From an uncultured bacterium (GTDB lineage: Bacteria > Planctomycetota > Uabimicrobiia > Uabimicrobiales > JABWCH01): a DNA stretch of 64,000 bases. The number at the start of each line of letters is the position of its first letter. Position 1 is the stretch's first letter. Below, one piece after another: positions 26,801-33,664 of the stretch. The stretch is taken from positions 39,110 to 103,109 of the forward strand of contig CALKWO010000215.1 of the NCBI GenBank assembly GCA_938003875.1, read 5' to 3'. The notes beneath the pieces are model-generated. The model saw only the letters and a list, made by a program, of their open reading frames with translations, did not search any database and had not been told where the DNA came from. The translations under genes and the position numbers were made by a program.

Positions 26801-27218
26801 TGGAGCGATTGCTTTCTTTAGTTCGATGGGTATCGTCAATGTGCAAATCGATCTTACCATCATTGCTGCACTGCTTACCATCGTTGGATACTCTATCAAC
26901 AATACCATCGTCATTTTTGACCGTTTGAGAGAAAACCAGCATAAATATGATAAAGAAATCTGGGAAAGATTGGACCAAAAGAAAATTTCTCAGGAGTTCA
27001 ATCTGGCACTAAACCAGACTTTGGGCAGAACCCTCTTTACCAGCTTTACCACATTGATTGTCCTTGTATGTATCTTTGTTCTCAACTATGGTAAAGGCAG
27101 TGTAATGGAAGGCTTCTCTTTTGCTCTGATGTTTGGAATCACAATTGGTACATACTCTTCCTGGTTTATTGCTCCTGCTGTTGTACTTATGTATGAAAAG
27201 AAAAACCGTCGGAAATAG
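23856..27218 (+). CDS. secDF: SecDF fused protein-export membrane protein
   Basis: 1120 residues carrying SecD then SecF in one chain. SecD: membrane helix ~20-45, periplasmic start HYGLDLKGG, and a C-terminal five-helix bundle with SVDANILIFERIREE. SecF begins near residue 525 (NYGLDLRGG) and ends with a second bundle (VQIDLTIIAALLTIVGYSINNTIVIFDRL). The proton-relay aspartates in these bundles are present. Between the SecF start and its bundle is an unusually long insertion with ~85 residues of charged coiled coil (~625-715, LSVLSKNLNEKNATLKE onward). The protein uses proton flow to pull exported proteins. The start is uncertain: ATG 23895 follows AAGGAAAG. A terminator follows. Confidence 0.96.
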   Translation: MAIYMFKKGKKNFMRGERILILLGALSAILLVVLFGALLCCPPEYRPVLKDVLADYKVHYGLDLKGGSELLYQISEKDIDPTRNLSDVLDETIGVVSQRIFESNIVKDPKVQKQGEELILIQLPGLNQVETDAIKREIERLGNLEFRLVASKNIGAEIDEQEERSKYETMLSLGESSLKDYQNELSAKGYQWFVPREQGTKSGSEAHLLWVKDGYDFTGKKFRNFYSTNYEARRAIGFELKEEHKAYFGDFTNKYKGEKLAIVFNNKVVSAPVINGRIDGVGVMLGFDLNELELLMKLLQSGSLEVQPELMNENSIGPSLGEDAVRLGISAGILGVLCVVLFMALYYLGLGIIANIAMLTNVILLGAILVIWGETLTLPGVAGILLTMGMSVDANILIFERIREEKKKRLDAYKLENGKDKTSFTREELMDVQTNGYDRAFTTIFDSNITTLFTALILYFVGSGPVKGFGFTLSWGIITNFFTAIVLSRLLSALAVQIGLIRKFSMLEWIKSDKGYHFIDIMHTAWIGSVILIALGLSLFISRGERNYGLDLRGGILAQISMEKPLTTQEVRDRLKGKFQVEIQHIITEEGLKQEGWYDFLIQMPNLNLDKIEEINKQLSVLSKNLNEKNATLKEYLSIVIRTEEDLKRSKRALNRLIRDKASDENIQKARLDIKLREEKIKNNRDQVSGVEKEIEKIKEERDKLLKEKNVLGGSEELRKEIQKQFEAELAPLPFGTVTVAEGQFNNYHLMPISMSTPVSSEFVQKTLNANKKLFREIHVGSKQFGGLIKAKKESAVTETALAELVQKQLDMVSRLEAEKIGKIEVKKGSGENEYSLNVSFLQVIPEYSLFRALDECNLEEYKVSALDNGQSDMKRFYLFMLLPLTESQNSIEDIQHKVEEELRGSFNEKEYKEAKVYFSNPFPRFTQVSGLVAKAQKAKAYQAILLSLIMIMLYIAFRFPNGLIYGFGASLTLLHDVLFTIGAIAFFSSMGIVNVQIDLTIIAALLTIVGYSINNTIVIFDRLRENQHKYDKEIWERLDQKKISQEFNLALNQTLGRTLFTSFTTLIVLVCIFVLNYGKGSVMEGFSFALMFGITIGTYSSWFIAPAVVLMYEKKNRRK

Positions 27219-27267
27219 CACAGGAAAAACTAGTTAGAACTAGCAATCCCTTTCCTGTCTAAGAAGG

Positions 27268-27311
27268 ATTCCCAGTGTGTTTCTTATGCGATACGCACTG
27301 GGAAATTTTTC
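27268..27311 (+). terminator. Rho-independent terminator after secDF
   Basis: ATTCCCAGTG pairs with CACTGGGAAAT around a ~19-base loop, then TTTTTC. A smaller hairpin (ACAGGAAA / TTTCCTGT) lies just before it. Confidence 0.75.
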
Positions 27312-27342
27312 TATTTTGACCTATTATGGGGAAAGGCAGGTT

Positions 27343-28173
27343 ATGCAATTTACAAATAAAAAAATTTTGATTTTGTTACTGCTCTTGTTGATCTACATTG
27401 TGACACTCTGCAAAGAAAAAAATAAAAATAAAGATATACCTTTATTACAAGCAAAGATAAAATCTCTGGAATCCAGTTTAAGCGATGCTCATGCAAGGCT
27501 GGGCGACAATCAAGTATTGCAGAAAAAAATAGAATCCCTGGAATCCAGTCTGAAGGATGCTCATGAAGAGATCGAAAAAATGTCGCAAACCATTGCTTCT
27601 TATCAAAAAGAAACTAGAGAAAAACAACCTGCCAAAGATAAAAGTCCAATAGAAGAAAGAAATCTTCAGCCTGTATCTTTAAAAACAGTAGAAATAAAAA
27701 AAGATGCAAACACAGAGCTATCTTCTGTTCATCCTACAACAATACAAGCAGCTCCAAATGTAAAGAAAAAATATACGATTCAGAAACAAGACTATATCTG
27801 GAAAATCATTAGACAAGAATACCAAACAGAGAAAATTAAAGATGAAACAGAGAAAAAAAATTTTGAAAAAAAAATTTTTGATATAATTATGGAAGAGAAT
27901 TCTTTGTTGAAAGGTAATCCTGATAATGTGAAGCCAGGTATGGTTATTGACTTACCTGATGAAAAAAATATTCAGAAAATTTCCACTCAAAAGGCACAAA
28001 TACAGACAAAATTTATTTTTCCTACGTATCATAGAGTGAAACCTGGTGATACCCTATATGATCTGGCTCGTATATACTATAATACGCATCAAAAGTGGGT
28101 GGATATTTTAGAAGCGAATCCTAATCTTAAAAGCCCAAAGCTTATCTATGGAAGTTATTTAAAAATTCCTTAA
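27343..28173 (+). CDS. LysM-domain membrane protein with coiled coil
   Basis: 276 residues. One N-terminal membrane helix (~6-23) is followed by a coiled coil containing a duplicated segment (IKSLESSLSDAHARL and IESLESSLKDAHEEI, ~38-80), a Lys/Glu/Pro-rich linker, and two LysM-like domains: YTIQKQDYIWKIIRQEY (~147-210) and the clearer HRVKPGDTLYDLARIYY (~230-276). LysM domains bind peptidoglycan-type glycans, so the protein probably tethers membrane to wall. I start at ATG 27343 since a longer frame begins inside the secDF terminator. It is 20 bp upstream of the microcompartment gene. Confidence 0.88.
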   Translation: MQFTNKKILILLLLLLIYIVTLCKEKNKNKDIPLLQAKIKSLESSLSDAHARLGDNQVLQKKIESLESSLKDAHEEIEKMSQTIASYQKETREKQPAKDKSPIEERNLQPVSLKTVEIKKDANTELSSVHPTTIQAAPNVKKKYTIQKQDYIWKIIRQEYQTEKIKDETEKKNFEKKIFDIIMEENSLLKGNPDNVKPGMVIDLPDEKNIQKISTQKAQIQTKFIFPTYHRVKPGDTLYDLARIYYNTHQKWVDILEANPNLKSPKLIYGSYLKIP

Positions 28174-28193
28174 TTAGTGAAGAGAGAAGAAGA

Positions 28194-28814
28194 ATGATTG
28201 AGCTGAGAACTTTTACCTATATCGATATTTTGCAACCACAGGTAGCTGCATTTATTGCCACTGTGTGCCAGGGATACCTTCCTCTGGAAAACCAGGCCTC
28301 CCTGTTTATAGAAGTTGCTCCAGGAATAGCCATTAATAAAATCACAGATATAGCTATGAAAAGTGCCAATATCTATCCTGGAATGCAAATAGTAGAGCGT
28401 TCTTATGGTGTTCTGGAAATTCATGCTTTTGATCAGGGGGAAATAAGAGCAGCAGGAGAGGCTGTTTTAAACTATATCCAGGGAACAGAAGTGAGCAGAC
28501 TGAAACCCAAAATATTGTCCTCAGAAATCATTACAGGTATCAATGGGTATCAGGCAATGATTATCAATCGCATGAGGCATGGCCAATTCTTGCTGGAAGG
28601 CGAAACTCTCTATGTTCTTGAAGTACACCCTGCTGGCTATACTGCTATTGCAGCGAATGAAGCAGAGAAAGCAGCAGAAGTAAATCTTCTGGAAATGACA
28701 ACATTTGGTGCTTTTGGACGACTCTATCTCGGAGGGAAAGAGTCAGAAATCCATGAAGCAGTAAAAGCCATAAAATCTGCTTTAGATTCTATCCAGGGCA
28801 GAGACAATCCTTAA
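28194..28814 (+). CDS. Tandem-BMC (BMC-T) microcompartment shell protein
   Basis: 206 residues with two BMC folds: ~35-90 (SLFIEVAPGIAINKITDIAMKS and VVERSYG-type strands) and ~135-203 (LYVLEVHPAGYTAIAANEAEKAAEV, then GAFGRLYLGG, closing AVKAIKSALD). Two BMC domains in one chain form trimeric pseudohexamers that tile microcompartment shells and may act as pores. The aldehyde dehydrogenase follows by 16 bp. No BMC-H hexamer or BMC-P pentamer gene is in the window, so this pair alone cannot close a shell. A GAGAGAAGAAG stretch serves as ribosome site. Confidence 0.93.
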   Translation: MIELRTFTYIDILQPQVAAFIATVCQGYLPLENQASLFIEVAPGIAINKITDIAMKSANIYPGMQIVERSYGVLEIHAFDQGEIRAAGEAVLNYIQGTEVSRLKPKILSSEIITGINGYQAMIINRMRHGQFLLEGETLYVLEVHPAGYTAIAANEAEKAAEVNLLEMTTFGAFGRLYLGGKESEIHEAVKAIKSALDSIQGRDNP

Positions 28815-28830
28815 TTAAAGGAATATTGTT

Positions 28831-30315
28831 GTGGATCAAGACTTACAATCGCTCCAGGAAGTACGGGACTGTATTGCAAAAGCAAAAGAAGCCCAAAAGA
28901 TGCTATCTCATTATTCTCAGGAAGAAGTGGATCGCCTGGTGGGTTTAATGGCAGAGTATGGTTATAAAGCAGCCTATGAATTAGCCCAGATTGCTTGCGA
29001 AGAGAGTGGTTTTGGCCGAATAGAAAGCAAAAAAGAAAAAAATATTTTTGCCACGCGAGATGTTTACAAGAATATCAAAGATGTAAAAACAGTAGGGCTG
29101 ATAAACCAGGATTTAGAGCGTCAGGTATATGAAATCGCAACACCTATGGGAATTGTTGCAGCGATTATCCCCATTACTAATCCTACTTCTACGGCTTTAT
29201 TTAAAATTTTGATAGCAGCCAAAGCTCGCTGTAGTATTATTCTTTCTCCTCATCCACGTGGCGTTCGTTGCACTCAAGCGGCTGCCGATGTAATGAAAAA
29301 AGCTGTATCTCGCATAGGAGCACCAGATGGGATGATAGGTTGTTTAACCCTTCCTACAATGGCTGCAACCCAAGAATTGATGAAGCATCCAGATATAGCC
29401 GTTATTTTGGCGACAGGTGGCTCTGGGCTGGTCAGCGCGGCATATTCTTCTGGAAAGCCAGCTATTGGCGTAGGGCCAGGGAATGTGCCTGCTTACATTG
29501 AAAAAAGTGCAGACATAGAACATGCTGTCCGATGCCTTGTTGCAAGCCAGACATTCGATTGGGGAACGATATGCGCTTCAGAGCAGGCTGTTGTCATAGA
29601 CCAGGCCATTGAAAAAAAGTGCATGGAAGAATTTGCTCGGCAAAATGCTTATATTTGCAATGAAAAAGAAGTAAAACTATTAGAATCACTTATGCCATCA
29701 GGCAGTGGTATGAACTCGGATATTGTAGGGAAATCGCCTGTTTTTATAGCTCAAAAAGCTGGATTCTCTGTACCAGAAACCACTACTATTCTCCTGGCAA
29801 GGCAAAAAGGAGTAGGTCATAGCTATCCTCTATCACGCGAAAAGCTAAGCCCTATACTTGCTCTTTATATTGAAGAAAATTGGGAAAAAGCTTGCGAGCG
29901 ATGCTTTGAAATTTTGCACTATGGTGGAATGGGACATACTTTGGCTATCCACTCCCAAGACCAAAAAATTATCAGTGCCTTTGCTTTAAAAAAGCCCGCT
30001 TTTCGTATTTTAGTGAATTCTCCCTCTTCTCAAGGAGGGGTTGGATACTCTACAGGTTTAGTACCTTCTATGACTTTAGGATGTGGTTCATTAGGTGGAA
30101 ACATAAGCTCTGATAATATTACCTGCAAACATTTGCTCAATATAAAAAGGATTGCCTTTGGCAATAAATACCTGTTCCCCGACATGCTAACACCTCAGGT
30201 TTCCCTGGCAAGCCAGGAAAGAATAAAAACTTCATACATTCACGATCCGTTTGAAGATCTGCCAGCCCTGGGGAAACGATATTACATTGGGCCTTACAAT
30301 AATCCCAACATATAG
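28831..30315 (+). CDS. CoA-acylating aldehyde dehydrogenase, microcompartment type
   Basis: 494 residues related to EutE/PduP: converts an aldehyde, NAD+ and CoA to acyl-CoA and NADH. It opens with the SLQEVRDCIAKAKEAQKML helix, continues with ATPMGIVAAIIPITNPTS (cofactor domain) and IGVGPGNVPAYIE, and has the catalytic cysteine C248 in GTICASEQ. The GTG start is supported by AAAGGAA eight bases upstream. Pairing with a BMC-T shell gene implies the enzyme works inside a microcompartment on a toxic aldehyde. The aldehyde source enzyme, alcohol dehydrogenase and phosphotransacylase are not in the window. A terminator follows. Confidence 0.94.
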   Translation: MDQDLQSLQEVRDCIAKAKEAQKMLSHYSQEEVDRLVGLMAEYGYKAAYELAQIACEESGFGRIESKKEKNIFATRDVYKNIKDVKTVGLINQDLERQVYEIATPMGIVAAIIPITNPTSTALFKILIAAKARCSIILSPHPRGVRCTQAAADVMKKAVSRIGAPDGMIGCLTLPTMAATQELMKHPDIAVILATGGSGLVSAAYSSGKPAIGVGPGNVPAYIEKSADIEHAVRCLVASQTFDWGTICASEQAVVIDQAIEKKCMEEFARQNAYICNEKEVKLLESLMPSGSGMNSDIVGKSPVFIAQKAGFSVPETTTILLARQKGVGHSYPLSREKLSPILALYIEENWEKACERCFEILHYGGMGHTLAIHSQDQKIISAFALKKPAFRILVNSPSSQGGVGYSTGLVPSMTLGCGSLGGNISSDNITCKHLLNIKRIAFGNKYLFPDMLTPQVSLASQERIKTSYIHDPFEDLPALGKRYYIGPYNNPNI

Positions 30316-30347
30316 CACTTCCTATTCCCACAGGGTAGCATATAAAG

Positions 30348-30376
30348 GCCTTTCATACCATAGATGAAAGGCTTTT
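30348..30376 (+). terminator. Rho-independent terminator
   Basis: GCCTTTCAT pairs with ATGAAAGGC, followed by TTTT. It closes the shell-protein/aldehyde dehydrogenase transcript. Confidence 0.75.
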
Positions 30377-30380
30377 CAAG

Positions 30381-30406
30381 TGGCACAACCCGTAATGTCT
30401 TATAAT
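30381..30406 (+). promoter_or_regulatory. TGGCAYAA motif, copy 2, with TATAAT
   Basis: TGGCACAACCCGTAATGTC followed by TATAAT (30401-30406), 90 bases before the start of the tandem Hfq-like gene. It shares TGGCAYAA.CYGTA with 18207 and 31485. Confidence 0.45.
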
Positions 30407-30470
30407 GATAAGGCATTGAGTACAGTAAAAAACGTATTTGCGCTACAGATTTTATTTAGGAGAAAGCATT

Positions 30471-31418
30471 ATGGATAATCCATCTAGCCCTCAGCCTGAA
30501 AAAAAGGGTTTTGAAAAAAAGGGTTTTCCCAAAAAAAGTTTCCCCAAGAAGGGCTTCCCCAAGAAGGGATTTCCTAAAAAAGGAGGGCCTAAAAAATTTC
30601 AGAAAAAAGGATTTAAAAAAGGCCCTAAAAAACCTATTCCTGAAGAAGTAAAAGTTCTCATGGAAAACTATAAGCTAAATTTTACTATAGCTATGAAAGT
30701 ACATACTGCTAAAATTACAGTAGAAGAAGCAGTAAATGAGCAAAAACTAAAAGATGAATTGAAGGTAAAAGCACAGGCACTTTGCGATCAGTATAAAGAA
30801 ATCAATTTTGCTGCAGCTTGTAAAATATTGAAAGACAACTCAAGCCCTGAAGAATACCTTGCCAGAAAACAAAGGAAAAAAGACAGGCTTCTTGCTTTAG
30901 AACTGCAAAAAAAGGTTCGTATGCAGCAAGATGAGAATCAGACTCCAGCATACCAGGCATTAGAAGATTTTATAAAAGATCAAACACTTCTGGAGCTGGC
31001 TCAATACAAGGGTGCTTCCATTAAGGGAAGAATCAAAGACTTTACACCCTATACATTCAATTTCATTTCTCAGGATCAGGAAAGTGTCATCCATCGTTTG
31101 AGTTTGAAATATCTTTATAAAGAAGAGCATAGTGCCATGATCCAGAAATGGATTATCGTGGATAAAAATATACAAAAGAAGCAATTGCGTCCTAAATATA
31201 AACCCGTTGATCGCTTCCAGTTTCCCGAAGGTGTCCTTCAAAAAGGAGCAGAAATCATGCTTGCTCTTCATGAAGGAGAGATGATTCGTGGCACTATTGA
31301 ATGGTTTACTCCCTACGATATTATGCTTAAAGCCAGTGGAAAGTTTCCTCTTTGGGTATTTCGCCATGCTGTCATAGAATGCGCTTTGCTTAAACGGCCA
31401 CCCAAAGTAGAAGCCTAA
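30471..31418 (+). CDS. Tandem Hfq/Sm-like RNA-binding protein with lysine-rich repeat tail
   Basis: 315 residues. The N-terminus (~10-55) is a run of KKGFP-type repeats, strongly basic, with glycine, phenylalanine and proline. Next come two similar helical motifs (YKLNFTIAMKVHTAKITVEEA and YKEINFAAACKILKDNSSPEE). The C-terminal half holds two Sm folds: ~170-215 (KGASIKGRIKDFTPYTFNF) and ~258-308 (GEMIRGTIEWFTPYDIMLK, then VFRHAVIE). The last matches the Hfq Sm2 signature YKHA, and the G..L.G.IE.F..F..LLK spacing matches Hfq Sm1. I infer an RNA chaperone or scaffold in which each chain supplies two Sm units. I start at ATG 30471, eight bases after AGGAG. Whole-family identity is not known to me. 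Confidence 0.85.
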   Translation: MDNPSSPQPEKKGFEKKGFPKKSFPKKGFPKKGFPKKGGPKKFQKKGFKKGPKKPIPEEVKVLMENYKLNFTIAMKVHTAKITVEEAVNEQKLKDELKVKAQALCDQYKEINFAAACKILKDNSSPEEYLARKQRKKDRLLALELQKKVRMQQDENQTPAYQALEDFIKDQTLLELAQYKGASIKGRIKDFTPYTFNFISQDQESVIHRLSLKYLYKEEHSAMIQKWIIVDKNIQKKQLRPKYKPVDRFQFPEGVLQKGAEIMLALHEGEMIRGTIEWFTPYDIMLKASGKFPLWVFRHAVIECALLKRPPKVEA

Positions 31419-31420
31419 AG

Positions 31421-31453
31421 ATGCTGGCCCAGGGTAATACCCTGGGTTAGCAT
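31421..31453 (+). terminator. Long stem-loop at gene end
   Basis: ATGCT..CCCAGGGTA pairs with TACCCTGGG..AGCAT three bases after the Hfq-like gene. Stable, but without a U tract. Confidence 0.5.
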
Positions 31454-31484
31454 ACTAACTTCTTACAGTGTCAAGAATTACATC

Positions 31485-31512
31485 TGGCATAAACCGTATA
31501 ATACTCGATTTT
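31485..31512 (+). promoter_or_regulatory. TGGCAYAA motif, copy 3, with TATAAT
   Basis: TGGCATAAACCGTATAATAC, then TCGATTTTT, 66 bases before recJ. TATAAT is at 31497-31502. Same head motif as 18207 and 30381, and the CTCGATTTT tail is shared with 18207. Confidence 0.45.
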
Positions 31513-31550
31513 TAATTCAACACAATTTATAACTAGCAAGTTGGTTTATT

Positions 31551-33284
31551 ATGAAATATCGCTGGATAGTGAAAGAAGTAGAAAAAGATGTTGTAGAAAA
31601 TTTAAATAAAAGTCTGAGTTTAGGGAGAGCCTTCTGCGCTATACTGGCTACAAGGGGGATTGCAGATGCTAAAGAGGCAGAAAATTTTTTACAACCTAAA
31701 TGGCAGCATTTACATAATCCTTATCTGTTTTATGAGATGAAGCAAGCTGTATCTCGTATTAAAAAAGCAATCCAAAGTCAGGAGAAAATTTTTTTATATG
31801 GTGATTATGATGTAGATGGCGTTACTTCCACTTCTTTACTCTTCCAGTGCCTCAAGCTTCTTAAGGCAAATGTGGAATTCTATATCCCTGATCGCCTTAA
31901 AGAAGGCTATGGTATGCATATATCGGCAATACAATACTTACATCAGAAGCAAGCGAATTTGATCATCACGGTAGACTGTGGGATTAGCAGTTGCCGAGAA
32001 ATCGAAGAAGCGAATCGCTTAGGAATTGATGTTGTAGTGACCGATCATCATGAAGTAGACGAGGAAATTCCCAAAGCCTATGCTATTGTAAATCCTAAAG
32101 ACCCAAGAGGCTCATACCCGTTTAAGGGAATTGCAGGAGTAGGTGTGGCTTTTAAAGTTGCATGGGCTTTATGCCAGGAATTTTCAGAAGATGCACAAAA
32201 AGTCGCCCCAGAACTCAGGGAATTCCTTCTGGATTCTATGGCACTCGTAGCTCTAGGGACTATTTCTGATGTAGCACCGCTTACAGATGAAAATAGAATT
32301 ATGGCAAGGTATGGACTTCTTGCTTTAGAAAATACCAAGAGCATAGGACTGAAATCTTTAAAAAGCATTGCCAATATAAACCAATTAAAACCAATTACTT
32401 CAGAGCATATAGGATTTCGCTTAGGCCCTAGAATCAATGCTATGGGAAGATTAGAAAATTCTTTTGAATCGGTAGAATTGCTGACTACTCATAGTGTCGA
32501 AAAAGCGGAAATCCTTGCAAAAAAAATGGAGCTGCAAAACCAGAAGAGAAAGAGCCTTCAGGATAAAATATATCAGCAAGCTAAACAGTATATTGAAAAA
32601 AATAACCTTAAGGATAAGAAAGTACTGATATTGGCTGAAGAAAACTGGCATCCTGGCGTGGTCGGAATCGTTGCAAACAGACTCCTGGAAGAATACTATC
32701 GTCCCGTCCTTATGATTGCATTGAGCAATGGAGAAGGGCGCGGTTCTGCAAGATCCATTCCTGGATTTCATCTCTTCCAGGCATTACAATCGGGTTGTCG
32801 GCATCTGATCGCTTATGGTGGTCACGAAATGGCTGCTGGCTTTAAAATTAAAAAGGAAGAAATTCCTAACCTGGATGAATATTTAAACCAAAGAGCACTG
32901 GATTTGCTCAAGCCAGAAAATATGCAGCCATCCATAAATATAGATGCACAGGTATACCTGGAAGAAATCGATTGGACTCTGATCAACCTCATCGAGAAGA
33001 TAGCTCCTTTTGGAGAAGGGAATCCAGAACCCTGGCTACTTTGCAAAAATCTGGAAATTATCAAAAATCCTGCTCCTGAAAGATATGGAACAAAAGGGGA
33101 TCATCTTTCTTTTCGAGTTCGGAGTGGTGAAAAAGTCTTCCGTACTATTGCTTTTGGTGAAGGAAAAAAATACGATGAGCTCATGTCCCATACTCACTGT
33201 GACATTGTTTTCCGAGCCAAAAGAAATGTATGGAACAACACCGAATACATCCAGCTCAATATAAAAGATATGAATATATATTAA
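31551..33284 (+). CDS. recJ: Single-strand-specific exonuclease RecJ
   Basis: 577 residues, normal length. The DHH phosphoesterase motifs are present: motif I YGDYDVDGVTS (~82-92), motif II VDCGISS, motif III DHHEVDE, then NPKDPRGSYPFKGIAGVGVAFK. The DHHA1 domain has the glycine-rich substrate motif NGEGRGSARSIPGFH followed by YGGHEMAAGF. The C-terminal OB-fold region ends the protein. RecJ degrades single-stranded DNA 5' to 3' in recombination and mismatch repair with a DHH two-metal site in the cytosol. A TGGCAYAA/TATAAT promoter-like element lies upstream. Confidence 0.97.
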   Translation: MKYRWIVKEVEKDVVENLNKSLSLGRAFCAILATRGIADAKEAENFLQPKWQHLHNPYLFYEMKQAVSRIKKAIQSQEKIFLYGDYDVDGVTSTSLLFQCLKLLKANVEFYIPDRLKEGYGMHISAIQYLHQKQANLIITVDCGISSCREIEEANRLGIDVVVTDHHEVDEEIPKAYAIVNPKDPRGSYPFKGIAGVGVAFKVAWALCQEFSEDAQKVAPELREFLLDSMALVALGTISDVAPLTDENRIMARYGLLALENTKSIGLKSLKSIANINQLKPITSEHIGFRLGPRINAMGRLENSFESVELLTTHSVEKAEILAKKMELQNQKRKSLQDKIYQQAKQYIEKNNLKDKKVLILAEENWHPGVVGIVANRLLEEYYRPVLMIALSNGEGRGSARSIPGFHLFQALQSGCRHLIAYGGHEMAAGFKIKKEEIPNLDEYLNQRALDLLKPENMQPSINIDAQVYLEEIDWTLINLIEKIAPFGEGNPEPWLLCKNLEIIKNPAPERYGTKGDHLSFRVRSGEKVFRTIAFGEGKKYDELMSHTHCDIVFRAKRNVWNNTEYIQLNIKDMNIY

Positions 33285-33298
33285 ATGCATTGTTCATT

Positions 33299-33351
33299 AC
33301 CGCAGGCTGAAGCAGATGCTATTTTCAATAGCACTGCTTAGCCTGCACAGG
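33299..33351 (+). repeat. R3 bulged hairpin, copy 3
   Basis: ACC, GCAGGCT (33302-33308), bulged G, AAGCAG, bulged A (33316), TGCTAT, loop TTTCA, ATAGCA, CTGCTT, AGCCTGC (33340-33346), ACAGG. All three helices pair perfectly. It lies 15 bp after recJ. Confidence 0.88.
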
Positions 33352-33388
33352 CTTAATGGATATTCTACAGACGGGGATAAATTTAAAT

Positions 33389-33582
33389 TTTACCACAGAG
33401 TCACAGAGAACACAGAGGGAAATGAGAAAAGAACCACAGATGAACACAAATAGACACGGATAATTTTTATAAATTTCGAAATTTTATAAGTATCCATTTT
33501 TTCTTAGCTAAAATGAACGATAATGCTATGAAAAAAAATTATTTTATTTGTGTTTATCTGTGTCTATCTGTGGTTCTTTTTT
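33389..33582. repeat. R2 'accacagag' long inverted repeat, copy 2
   Basis: ACCACAGAGTCACAGAGAAC, GAACCACAGATGAACACAAA and TAGACACGGAT on the left; TTTGTGTTTATCTGTG and CTGTGGTTC on the right, around an AT-rich core of about 100 bases. Confidence 0.88.
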
Positions 33583-33664
33583 TTGTTTATGGCCCTAAAA
33601 AAACTACCTGCTTGTTGCTCTTCATTCTCTATTCTTTTCAGAAATTATCAAGAAAGCCAAAACC

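Larger units (their letters stand above)
33285..33664. other. Repeat-filled intergenic region
   Basis: 380 bases with an R3 hairpin (33299-33351) and a long R2 element (33389-33582). The last 80 bases before the epimerase show nothing further. Confidence 0.85.

Noticed and set aside
27277..27342. Longer start for the LysM protein
   Set aside because: That start lies inside the secDF terminator hairpin; the ATG at 27343 begins the membrane helix.
33299..33582. CRISPR array
   Set aside because: The repeats here are inverted elements of different families with no regular direct repeat and spacer pattern.
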